Positions 6,637 through 14,698 of a stretch of 14,698 bases of DNA are shown here, piece by piece. The notes beneath the pieces are model-generated. The model was not told the DNA's origin. It worked only from the letters and a program-made list of their open reading frames with translations, and searched no databases. Position 1 is the stretch's first letter. Each line of letters opens with the position of its first letter. This DNA comes from Podochytrium sp. JEL0797 (lineage: Eukaryota > Chytridiomycota > Chytridiomycetes > Chytridiales > Chytriomycetaceae). The stretch spans positions 1 through 14,698 of the forward strand of contig JADGJG010000653.1 of NCBI GenBank assembly GCA_027596195.1, read 5' to 3'. Both the position numbers and the translations under genes were made by a program.

Positions 6637-9417
6637 TTATTCCATCAACTCATCCACGATATCAATGATCACGAACGAATGCTTGCCAACCTGCATCCTC
6701 TTCAGTCGCCTCACGTACGACTCCTCGGCATCAACAACGAAGACCTCGTCAGTCATTTCCTCGCCATACTCCAACCATTGAACACTGCCCTCCATCCTTG
6801 TTTCGCATTTTGACTGCATGAGAGGGCGTCTGTACAGCATCTGGGAACACGCCTGACCACATTCTGGCGTCGCAGCTGCAAAGTACATCCCCAACTCAAA
6901 GTCCCCACCCACGCGAACCAAGATGGCATCATCGCGCTTGAGCTGTTGCCAGTTGAGAACACAGTTTCCCGTGCTATGTGTGAATAGCGTCTCAGTGATC
7001 TCCTCACTTGACTCTCGCGAAATGAATGTCCCATTTGGTGGCGGAGACAGCGTCTTGTTACTTCGGGGCAGCACGAATCTACGATATTGATTTTGAGGCG
7101 TCAGATTGATTTTTTTGCTCGATTGAATAAAGACTTACTGTTTGGGGCATGAATGGTCGAATCCCTTTGCTTGGTTCAGCAATTCCAAAAACATCACAGC
7201 CACATGGCGACGAAAAACGCCAACCGAGACGTTTCTGTTGTTGGTATTGCTGTAGTATGACTTCAGGACCTTGATCAGGTGCTCGTTGACGAAGCACCAA
7301 TGGTCGCGAGCAGGTCCGTATCGGGCGAGATTCTTGGGGACATGTTGAAAGAGGTGGTTGTTGAATTTGAAGTCCTTTGGGTGCACGGATCCGTAGACCA
7401 TCTCTTTGAATTGGCGCGCAGAAATGTCGTGAAGGCAGAGGATTCCAACAACGCGAATTCGAAAGCACCAGTATCGAAACTCGCGCAGTTGATTCACCGT
7501 GGCCTTCTCAAACACCCCCAGCCGCATGAGAATCCAAGGACTGGCGAGGAAGAACTCCTTCAACCCAAACGCCTTCAAGCCTTTCAATGTGTTCGAGTCC
7601 TTGAACTCGTATTCGGCAGGAATGCGACTGAGCTTGCAGTACTCCTCAAAGACGCGATTCATGCGTGGGAAGAGGTTCTCAAACTGAACTCCCTTGATGA
7701 GGATGAGGAAATGGGTCTGGAGGGCGCCAAGAAATTCTTGGTGCATGATGTCGGGGACTTCGGATTCGGGAACGTTTTGGCCGGGCCAGGTACACGTGAC
7801 TGGAATCTCCTCTATCCCCAGTGCCTTGGCAGTCGTCGCGGTTACACCAGACATCTTCCCGGGGCCTCCATTCGCTTCCAGGAGTTGTTGGTGGTAGCTG
7901 GCGTTCCTGGCGGGTTTGAGTTTGGAAGGGTCTTGGGCTGCCAGAGGGAAATCGCGGTACTCAGTCAGGCAGCCACCACATGCGAAGGTGTGGGTCACAG
8001 ACACGTTGAGCCCAAGGATCCGCTTTCTGGCTGGTGTGTCCCCAGTGTATGCCCACACAAAGGCAAACACAAGGAAGCGAATCCCTTCAATTGTCATTTC
8101 CACCCCACGTGCAAACTCCTCCAACTCTGGAGTGTAGCATTCCAGCAGCGGGCCCATGCCGTTTTGTTTGACTCCGAGAGCTGAGGCAAGCATCATGGGA
8201 ATGACTCCCAACCCCTTGGTGGAACCGCGGATTGCCCTCGACGCCTGAGCAGGGGCCATGCAAAAGAGAGTCTGACCCTTGCTGGCTTTCACCTTGTCCA
8301 TCCACGAGAAGTCATCGCTGTATGCGCCAAGGTGGAGAACAATGACCTCCCTCCGGAGCTCGAGTGGGAGGCCTTCGTTGCGTTCGAACGCCGGCTTCCA
8401 GAGATGGATGGTTCGTCGGAGAATGGAGAGAAACTCAGCTCCATGCTCAACGCGGTCAACCCCATACTTTTCCGGGTACGTCTCGAGAGTCTTGATCCGC
8501 GCGTCCAAGACGGATTCCGTGTTGTCGACTGATAAGAAGGGAAGGACGTACTCGCGAACAGAAGTACGGATAGACTCGCGAATGATGGGAGATGCCAGCC
8601 ACAGGAAACACGCGGAGTGGATGGTCAGAAATGGGGTTTTGTTGACTTTTCCGGCAACCTCGTGTTCGAGCGTTTTCACGTCCAGAATGGACATGACGCT
8701 TTTCAGGATGCGCTTCTCCAGCGTCTGGAACGTAGACGGAGAACCGCAGTCTTGTGCCATCGAGATAGTTCGATTCAAGTCTGTCAGCGGCATAGACAGT
8801 TTCGTCAAAGCCGCGTACTCAGCGTGTGTGACCTTGTGCGTCGTGCAGTGGAAGTAAAGATCAAACTCGAACTTTGACTGTGGAGAGTTGTCTATTTTCG
8901 ATTGTAGTTCCGACAACAGGGGCCACTCTGACGGGAAACAAGGGAATGAGAAAGTGACAACAGGGAAGCCACCAGGCTGGCTGAATCCTGGCTCTTCACT
9001 CTCATTTTCCTCGACAGAACCGCCATGACCCCCTTCACTCTCCACCTCCTCACCGAAACCGCCAAGACCCGATTCCTCGCCCTCACTCACAACACCATGA
9101 CCCCCTTCACTCTCCACCTCCTCACCGAAACCGCCAAGACCCGATTCACTTTCGAGTTTCGCTGCTTTAGAAGCTGGTTGGGTTGCAACAGGCGCTGAAG
9201 CTCCACGTTTAGAAGGGCGTGCCATAATGTGGGTTTTGAGGTGATCCAATACGGCATTGCGTGATACGGAATGACCAACAGCGAATTCAACGTGGCACAG
9301 AGCAATCGGACAGTGCCAACTTGGCAAGGTTGCCAATTCATGCTTCATGGTTTGCAAGTGAGCAACCAACTTGGAAAGACTCGTCCAATCTGTTGAGCAG
9401 AAGGGACACGATGGCAT
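6637..9417 (-). CDS. C2H2 zinc-finger CACTA/Tnp2-like transposase
   Basis: There are two exons on the minus strand, 9417-7139 and 7078-6637, joined across a 60-bp intron (GTAAGT...CGTAG) so that CPKQ continues into FVLPRSNK. The product is 906 aa. I chose the start at 9417 (MPSCPFC) because the zinc finger begins right after it and the further-upstream frame overlaps the divergent gene. Finger 1: C4-x2-C7-x12-H20-x5-H26. Finger 2: C36-x4-C41-x17-H59-x3-H63. An acidic Gly/Glu repeat follows at about 90-150. The core has YSDDF at 366-370, TGDTPA with D460, a CGGC pair near 483, and PDIMHQEF with D556/H559. This order (D-D/G-F, then G-D-P, then C-x2-C, then D-x-M-H) resembles Tnp2/Plavaka-type CACTA (CMC) transposases, which cut and paste DNA. 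The frame is intact across 906 codons, so it may be active or domesticated. The superfamily call is by eye. Confidence 0.6.
9023..9147. repeat. 53-bp direct repeat, 72-bp period, inside transposase
   Basis: Identical 53-bp copies lie at 9023-9075 and 9095-9147, offset by 72 bp (24 codons), so the frame is kept. They encode the repeated acidic segment ESGLGGFGEEVESEGGHG in the linker after the zinc fingers. The identity at DNA level suggests a recent duplication. Confidence 0.9.
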
Positions 9418-9496
9418 GTTGGGTCGGTGAAAAACTTGAAGACAAAAAAAATCGCCAAAACCATCACCGCCAAACCTCCCCCCCATACCCCGCTCC
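9418..9496. promoter_or_regulatory. 79-bp bidirectional promoter spacer
   Basis: Only 79 bp separate the two divergent start codons (9417 minus and 9497 plus). The spacer has an A-run (AAAAAAAATCGCC) and a C-rich tract on the plus strand. The minus start has A at -3 (AACATG). A shared promoter is inferred from the spacing; no specific box is claimed. Confidence 0.5.
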
Positions 9497-11811
9497 ATGA
9501 CCATCGACAGCAGCGTTTCTGGCTCCATCACCTCCTCCCAGCCGATTGCGACCCAATCCAGCCCAGCGGACCCCGGGGAGGTCGTCCGTTTGCGTGCCGA
9601 GGTCGAATCAATGCACGACACCATCCGCACCCTCCAACACACCATCACCACTCAGCAAGCCGAAATCGACCGCCTCCTGTCGTTCCATCAACGCCGGCAC
9701 CAAGACGACAAGATCTACAACAAGGCCGTGAAAGACGGGTTGAGGTGTGTAGCGGAGTTTCGGTTATCTGTCGTTATCTATCTGTGCTTTGCTGATCCAC
9801 CCAACCAGCTTGCGTGATGCCGATCGTCTCAAGACCAACACACCCACACCAATCAAACCTGAGGCTTTCTTCTTGCCTCCCTCCAAGCCTTCTGCCGTGT
9901 TAGCCACACCTCCAACCACGCATCCCCGGGTGTTATCAAAATCCACCACCGCAGCTGTCGGCAAAAAGGAAGCTGTGAAACAGGTATGCTTTCACCTGTC
10001 TGAAGCTATATGAACTCATCACTCTCTCTGCCATTTCAGATTCTCGTGGAGCTTATCAACATGTGGAACTCGTCTCCGCCAGCCTCTCGTGTCCACAAGA
10101 ACATGAAACTGTCCAACGCACCACAATCACGGAACCATCCCAGCGCGTCTACCGACTTCCAGGCCATGTTTAAGAACGACACCAGGTTGAAGGAAGACTC
10201 AATCAACATCATCACTGCCGCGCACAAGAAGTCTCCCGAAAGCCCCCCTCCCTCAAACCCCTCAATTGCAGGGTCCATCCTCCAAACCTGGATCAACGGT
10301 CTCGAACCAGATGGCTGCTTGATTGAGTACATGTATGAGCTGTCCACCAACACGAAATTCGACTCCTCCACGCCGGCGTTTTCTGCTCTCCACTCCATGA
10401 TATGGGCCATTTTGGTCTCTTGGAATGATAAGGTCAAGGGTTTTTTGAAGGACTCTCGAAAAGGTGAATTTGACGTGTTACTTGCCTTTTTTCCTTACGT
10501 GTTTTTTTTTGTTAGAATTTCTCAACAAGAGCCACATCACACCCCAGGAGCCTGTCGTTCAAGACGAGACACCTCCTGCACCACCTGCTTCTCAAATCCC
10601 AAAGAGGAATTTCATGTGGAAGACGCATTCATTTTCGCGTCATCCAGTGTCTGTTTCTGGAGCGGGTCTCGCCTTTGTGAAGTCATTGACGAATGGGACC
10701 ACCAACCCGAAAGATATCGAGAATCAGCTCTCGGCTTTGGATCAAGATCTCATGGACGGAACTGTGAGTGTTTTGTTTTCACAATTCGTGTTTTCATGTT
10801 TTTTTGCAGATTGACTTCTCCAACGCGACTCATTTGAAACTCTTCAAGCCTTGTATGATGCAGCTGATGACGAGGCTGGCCCACTTGGGTGTCACGACAA
10901 CTATCTCCGACTTTATTGATTCCTTCTTTGGGGGCTTGCTTTCTCTCTTGGCGACCATCCATTTCTCCTCGCGCTTTGACCAACTTGATTCATTCCTTGA
11001 TTCCGACCATTTCGAACACGGTGCCCATGATGGCGATTTTGATGCGATTTTCGTGGCTCTATCCAAGTCGACCAAAAAGGCGTGCCTGTCCATCCAGATT
11101 CTACAATTTATCGTGGCTCAGCTCGTTGACGATGACAGCATAATGGATCGGTCTGCCTCTGATTGGATCCAATTTGTCACCAAGGACTTGAAACTGCAAT
11201 CACATGAGGTGGATGGATCTCTGAAGTCGAATTCGCTTGACGATTGTGTCCATCTTCTTGGTTTTGTTTTTCTGCACTTTGGCTTTGATTCTGTTCAACA
11301 CCGCGTGAGGGATGTCCCTGCTCTCCCTGTGCCAGCGCCACACCTGCAGGGTTTGCGCCTTGTAATAGACGCAATCATCCGCGTGTTGTTCCAACGGTTC
11401 GGTTTTTTATTACGTTAATCTAGTTTTTATCTTTCTTCTCTTAGAAATCAGGCTGCTGACTTTTGGGCAAACTGGCCATTCAAGCCACTTGGCAACAACC
11501 ATGCTCGCTTCTTCATTGAGAACAAGGTCCCTTCGTTTCTGAGTGTCACGACCGCCCGCGAGATTGCTGCCGACAAGAGTGCTGCTACCAAAGTCCCAAG
11601 CGCCCAACCCTCTGCCCGTAAGAGGAATGCTATGAAGAAGACCAGCACCAAGAGAACCAGCTCTACCGCCAGAAATCCTCAACCAGACTCCATTCCCTTC
11701 TTGACCTCCTCGGCCAAAAAACGAAGCACCAGCAAGACTGAAGCTGAACCGAAGGGAAAGCGTACCAAGAAACCGGTTGTGCTTGATGAAGTGTTGGTTG
11801 ACAGCGAGTAG
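9497..11811 (+). CDS. Unknown coiled-coil, basic-tail protein divergent from transposase
   Basis: There are six exons: 9497-9744, 9809-9983, 10040-10463, 10516-10763, 10810-11396 and 11445-11811. Introns are 46-64 bp with GTGTGT, GTATGC, GTGAAT, GTGAGT and GTTCGG donors, and all phases join without a stop. The product is 682 aa. Residues 27-66 form a likely coiled coil (VVRLRAEVESMHDTIRTLQ). Residues about 83-150 are Pro/Thr/Lys-rich. Residues about 140-560 are a helical, mostly hydrophilic region I do not recognise. The last 90 residues carry Lys/Arg clusters (SARKRNAMKKTSTKR, AKKRSTSK, PKGKRTKK) like bipartite nuclear signals, then an acidic end. No enzyme motif is seen. Head-to-head placement with the transposase suggests either an accessory protein of the same element (compare TnpA of CACTA elements) or a host gene sharing a promoter. 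The function is unknown. Confidence 0.75.
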
Positions 11812-11957
11812 TTGAACATGAAGATGTGTCGGATTGCAGCGAGTTGGGTTTTTTGTTTGCTTTTATGTGTCGTTTGTATTCGTGAAATATATTGCAATTT
11901 GAGTGATTTGGGAGAGGTCCAACGAAATGGAGGGATATGGGTATGTGAGGGATTCTG
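11812..11957. other. 3' flank of the unknown gene
   Basis: This is an AT/GT-rich stretch just after TAG 11809-11811 and probably the 3' UTR. No gene is seen before the palindromic array. Confidence 0.3.
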
Positions 11958-12164
11958 CAGGGGTTTCACGGGGATTTTCGGGGATTCCCCTGGGATTCCC
12001 CATATTTCTCCCGATTTAGCTTTTTCCTCGCGATTCCCCGAGGAATCCCCGGGGAATCCCCGGGGGATTTCCGAGATCCACCGCGTTTCCCCGAGGTTTC
12101 CCCGGGGATTCCTCGGGGATTTCCCAGGATTTCCCCGGGGATTCCTCAGGGACTCCCGGGGGTC
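11958..12164. repeat. Array of GGGGATTCC / GGAATCCCC palindromes
   Basis: About ten imperfect copies of GGGGATTCC, or its complement GGAATCCCC, are packed into about 200 bp in alternating orientation, often fused as CCCCGGGG. TTCCCCGGGGATTCCTC repeats exactly at 12098 and 12131 (33-bp offset). The array can fold into many hairpins. Open frames across it (Gly/Pro/Phe/Arg-rich) reflect the repeat and are not a gene. Single units resemble kappa-B-type sites, which may be coincidence. Confidence 0.8.
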
Positions 12165-12193
12165 AATTTGCTGTGTACAAAAGAATAAAAAAA

Positions 12194-12276
12194 TTAAAAC
12201 GCCATGAGCACCTCATCATCCACACCCAAACCCCGACCATCCCCCAGCAGTTCAATCTTGCGAAGTGTCTTAACTG
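12194..12276 (-). other. Possible C-terminal exon on minus strand
   Basis: Downstream of the gene at 12812-12354, a minus-strand frame follows a CTTCAG acceptor-like site. It reads VKTLRKIELLGDGRG, then LGVDDEVLMAF, and stops at TAA 12196-12194. It looks coding. However, the acceptor needs a phase-1 donor, and the preceding frame has no suitable codon, so the join is unproven. Confidence 0.25.
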
Positions 12277-12353
12277 CTGAAGGTTTGAATTGACCACCCC
12301 CAACAACAACCGGCAACCCGCACGTGATTAACAGACTGGCAACACGAACCATA

Positions 12354-12812
12354 TCAATACAGCATCGAGCAATCTGAAAAGGCCTTCACCAACGGCGACG
12401 TGTGGTACTTGCGAGCCTCCTCCTCCGGCAGAGCCAGCGACAACAGTTCTTTCATTGAGGTGATCATGGGAAGGTCTCGGCGAGGCGGGGCAGCGGCAGC
12501 GGTTTGATTCGGCTGCAGTTCGTCAACGTAAAACTCGTCCTCGCCAGAATCCGCTTCACACTCGTCAAAGATGGCATTGAAGTTGACGGGGTATCAAGCG
12601 CCTCCTTTCGGTCCAATGGTAGTGTACAATGTCTGCATCGCCTTTGTAGCCGTGATACTGGCGGAACGGGCGGGGAGGACATTCTGAGAGTCTGATGATG
12701 GTGACATGGACTGATCAAGAGAGGCGCTGATTGGTGTGTTCGATCCCGAAGATAATGCAGCCCTCTTGGCGATGTTGATCTTGCCAGCTTGACTGCGTTT
12801 CGTTGGGCCCAT
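12354..12812 (-). CDS. Small unknown protein with in-frame TGA or intron
   Basis: The minus-strand frame from ATG 12812 encodes MGPTKRSQAGKINIAKRAA and a Ser-rich stretch, then reaches TGA at 12596-12594. The same frame continues for 79 sensible codons (acidic ECEADSGEDEF, then ITSMKELLSLALPEEEARKY) to TGA at 12356-12354. A 105-bp intron at 12658-12554 (GTATCA...GAAG) would remove the TGA and keep the frame: exons 12812-12659 and 12553-12354, 117 aa. Its acceptor lacks a good pyrimidine tract, so a nonsense-mutated pseudogene is the alternative. No domain is recognised. A basic N-terminus with an acidic C-terminus suggests a nuclear protein, weakly. Confidence 0.35.
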
Positions 12813-13442
12813 GGAAAAAAATTCTGCGATGAAAACCCCCACCTCTTTTTCCGTCCACACCTCTATCAAATTTGAAAATATCAGCCTCTCTTCTAATAAC
12901 AAATGGAAAAAGATGAGGAATCAGTCAATGGCGAAAAAAACAGATGCTCTCATGTGGTGGGGAGTCCGTTGCTGTTTAGCAAACGACGAAAATCAAAGAA
13001 AATTGTACTTTTGCCATTCCCGAACGTGATCTACTCTGCACCATACTATTCTTTCTAATAGCAATTGTTGATATATACTATGAGATGATGTATGCCGAGT
13101 TTCACAAGAAAATATTTACGTATGAGGTCTGTGCTGCTTTTGGCGTGTGGTGAAAAACACCCCATTTGCTCCATTTTGACGCCACCCAAATTCACTTCGA
13201 AAGTTGGGGAGTAAAATATGACCGCAGAATCGTGATCACCGGCATTCTTTCTATGAGGGAAATTTTAAATGTGTGCCGTTTGTTGCACAGGCAGGGTGAA
13301 TTTGGAAAGAGCTGGGGAAAATCGTTTCCATTTTCTTCGATTTTCGATTTTTGAACTCTCAATTGAAAAAGCGTGGAGATGGGGTCCACCCTTAAGAATT
13401 TCCTCCCCAAAAGGAAATACTAAAATTAAAATAATTAAAGTC
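12813..13442. other. AT-rich intergenic region
   Basis: This 630-bp region lies upstream of the minus-strand small gene and downstream of the tRNA on its strand. Only short open frames without recognisable motifs are present. AT-rich tracts (ATATATAC near 13070, TCGATTTTCGATTTTTG near 13336) are visible. A run of T-rich sequence on the minus strand just past 13443 (TTTAATTATTTTAATTTTAG) can serve as the Pol III terminator of the tRNA. Confidence 0.5.
13421..13442 (-). terminator. Pol III T-run terminator of tRNA-Pro
   Basis: Directly 3' of the tRNA on the minus strand are TTT and two TTTT runs within about 20 bases. These are typical RNA polymerase III stops. Confidence 0.6.
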
Positions 13443-13514
13443 GGGCCCAACCGGGAATTGAACCCGGGACCTCGTCTACCCTAAAGACGAATCATACTAC
13501 TAGACCATTGGGCC
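13443..13514 (-). tRNA. tRNA-Pro(AGG)
   Basis: The minus strand folds as a complete 72-nt cloverleaf. The acceptor is GGCCCAA paired with TTGGGCC plus discriminator C. The D arm contains TGGTCTAGTAGTATGATTC (A-box). The anticodon stem is CGTCT/AGACG with loop TTAGGGT, giving anticodon AGG (Pro). The T arm is CCGGG-TTCAATT-CCCGG (B-box). There is no intron. It decodes CCU, and CCC after wobble modification. The body matches the usual eukaryotic tRNA-Pro consensus. Confidence 0.97.
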
Positions 13515-13559
13515 GATAATATATTTCAAAGTATAAAAAGTAAATATTCGGTGGAGATG

Positions 13560-14525
13560 TCATTTCTATAAAGGGAGGTAGATATATCAAGTCCTTTGCG
13601 TTCCTTTTCGAGGTGAAGCCAACAGTGAGGTGAAGAAAGAAACTTCCGTCTTTTTTTTTGATGATTCCTGTCTGCAACAGCATGAACAACTTGGCTAAGT
13701 TGGCCAAGTCCTTCTTTGGTTTGGAATGGTGTGGGACATAGGAAACCAGGGTATCAATTGAGTTTTGCAAGGGTGGACAAATTTGATTGTTTAAGTGATA
13801 AACACAGTCTGACACCACTCATGCAGGCTCAAGAACAGCTCCCCAACCTTCCAAACTGTCCATGCTCAGCCAGATTGGTGGTGGTTCTCTTGACAGTGGA
13901 TGTCAAGTATTTGGATGTCACATCAGGTGGAGAAGGAATGAAAATGATGGTTTCCATGCTTGGCACCTGTCAGCCATGTTGCTTCCTCCAATGTTCAAAA
14001 CCGCGGAACGTTCGTTTCCCATTTGTGGCTTGCACAACAATTTTGAAGGTGCTTCATAAAGTATGGGTCCCAAGGGCTGTATTGACATGACTCTGTTCCA
14101 TGAGTTCATCAGTGACTCCAAAAGCTTTGTGTGCCATCATCATGGAAAGCTTGCCAACTGACTTTGAAGTTAGGAAACCACCGAATTCACACACACTCCT
14201 TCATTTGAGCCAATCCTGATCAAGCCGATTTTTGGATCACTCTTTTTGTTGACATCTGTCCTGGCCACAATGGCTGCCCACTTTTTTGTCATGCTCTGGC
14301 CAAAGCTGGTGGCAAGCTCCATTTCTTTCCACCCAACATGACCCAAACATGACCGAGTTCTGTCAATCTGCGGACCAGTGGCCAATTCAAAGGATCAAGG
14401 AGATTTGGACGCGTTTATGGGAAGCGAATAAGTTTGAGATGATGAAGTATCAGACATGTCTTTCAAACCCAGGCAAGCGGTTTTTTCTTGAGCTTGCAGC
14501 TGAGTCAGTCCAGTGGCGGAGCTAA
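13560..14525. pseudogene. Decayed coding-like sequence, identity unknown
   Basis: Both strands hold fragmentary open frames with protein-like composition. On plus, frames include CGLHNNFEGAS, then MGPKGCIDMTLFHEFIS in the same frame after a stop (around 14020-14110), and IQRIKEIWTRLWEANKF to FFLELAAES (14390-14510). The first faintly recalls DDE_1/pogo transposases (G-x-ID-x2-LF). On minus, KSVGKLSMMMAHKAFGVTD and KIGLIRIGSNEG are equally open. Stops and frame changes interrupt all of them. I cannot decide strand or family. A degraded mobile element is the likeliest reading. Confidence 0.3.
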
Positions 14526-14590
14526 GAGCGTTTTTCTGGGGGGGCGCCGGGGGGTGAGGGTACTCCCGTGATCCCCTGGGTACCATGTGC
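14511..14590. mobile_element. Possible hAT-type terminus
   Basis: CAGTGGCGGAGCTAAGAG at 14511-14528, followed by a T-run and G-rich sequence, resembles terminal inverted repeats of many hAT-like elements and their derived MITEs (CAGTGGCGGA...). The rest of the element would lie past the window end. This rests on family knowledge and a short motif only. Confidence 0.3.
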
Positions 14591-14597
14591 AAAAATT

Positions 14598-14606
14598 GGG
14601 GGGGGT

Positions 14607-14646
<40 letters not shown>

Positions 14647-14698
14647 CGGGGGGGGGGGCCGGGGGGGGGGGGGGCGGGGGGGGGGGGGGGGCGGGGGG
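14598..14698. repeat. Poly-G low-complexity end
   Basis: About 100 bases of nearly pure G with scattered C and one T run to the window end. It is not a known telomere repeat. Two-colour sequencing and assembly artefacts produce such tails; a genuine G-run inside a repeat element is the alternative. Confidence 0.9.

Noticed and set aside
7279..8184. 301-aa plus-strand open frame inside the transposase gene
   Set aside because: It is antisense to the conserved transposase core and has no motif of its own.
6637..9417. KDZ (Kyakuja-Dileera-Zisupton) transposase
   Set aside because: KDZ elements are common in fungi, but I do not see their typical motifs. The YSDDF, GDTPA and DIMH pattern fits Tnp2/CACTA-like better.
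11812..12207. 131-aa Gly/Pro/Phe-rich open frame over the palindromic array
   Set aside because: Its sequence is produced by the GGGGATTCC repeats, and it lies in the 3' flank of the preceding gene.
12811..13029. 72-aa plus-strand frame whose end (KKTDALMWWGVRCCLAND) vaguely resembles the HYLS1 C-terminus
   Set aside because: The match is only W-x-V-R-x2-L-A in a frame with no other HYLS1 motif and an ATG overlapping the divergent minus gene start. I treat it as chance.
14598..14698. Telomere at the window end
   Set aside because: The tail is irregular poly-G, not TTAGGG or a similar unit.

Overview
The window looks like nuclear DNA from an early-diverging, flagellated fungus of chytrid type; this is an inference. 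The genes are split by many GT-AG introns of about 46-105 bp. There is a eukaryotic tRNA-Pro. The first gene carries the conserved C-terminal motifs of HYLS1, a centriole/basal-body protein found in organisms that build cilia. The window begins inside a sequence that recurs at 6238 and ends in a poly-G run, so it may be a complete short contig with repeat-limited ends.

Layout: (1) 19-1351 (+) HYLS1-like centriolar protein in 4 exons. (2) 1608-6001 (+) a large multi-exon gene: an acidic/coiled-coil N-terminus, then a TIR domain with a candidate catalytic glutamate, then a long ribonuclease-inhibitor-type leucine-rich repeat (LRR) region, with no nucleotide-binding domain visible. Its LRR exons are nearly all bounded by phase-1 introns. 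The LRR half carries at least three frame breaks and one stretch I cannot resolve, so it is either decaying or affected by assembly errors. (3) 6237-6350: a perfect 12-bp inverted repeat followed by a perfect 31-bp tandem duplication. (4) 9417-6637 (-) a 906-aa protein with two N-terminal C2H2 zinc fingers and a CACTA/Tnp2-like (CMC-type) transposase core. (5) 9497-11811 (+) a 682-aa protein of unknown function in 6 exons, with a coiled-coil N-terminus and a Lys/Arg-rich tail. It is head-to-head with the transposase across only 79 bp. (6) 11958-12164: a dense array of GGGGATTCC/GGAATCCCC palindromes. (7) 12812-12354 (-) a small unknown gene that either has an in-frame TGA or an intron removing it. 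(8) 13514-13443 (-) tRNA-Pro(AGG). (9) 13560-14525: decayed coding-like sequence. (10) 14511-14698: a hAT-terminus-like motif running into low-complexity G.

The most interesting content is the TIR-LRR gene, which resembles an innate-immune receptor lacking the usual NTPase, next to a transposon-like pair of divergent genes. One speculative view is that the transposase and its partner form a two-gene element analogous to TnpD/TnpA of CACTA elements. I could not find terminal inverted repeats, so this is unproven. All exon models come from reading splice sites and frame continuity by eye; no search or alignment was run.
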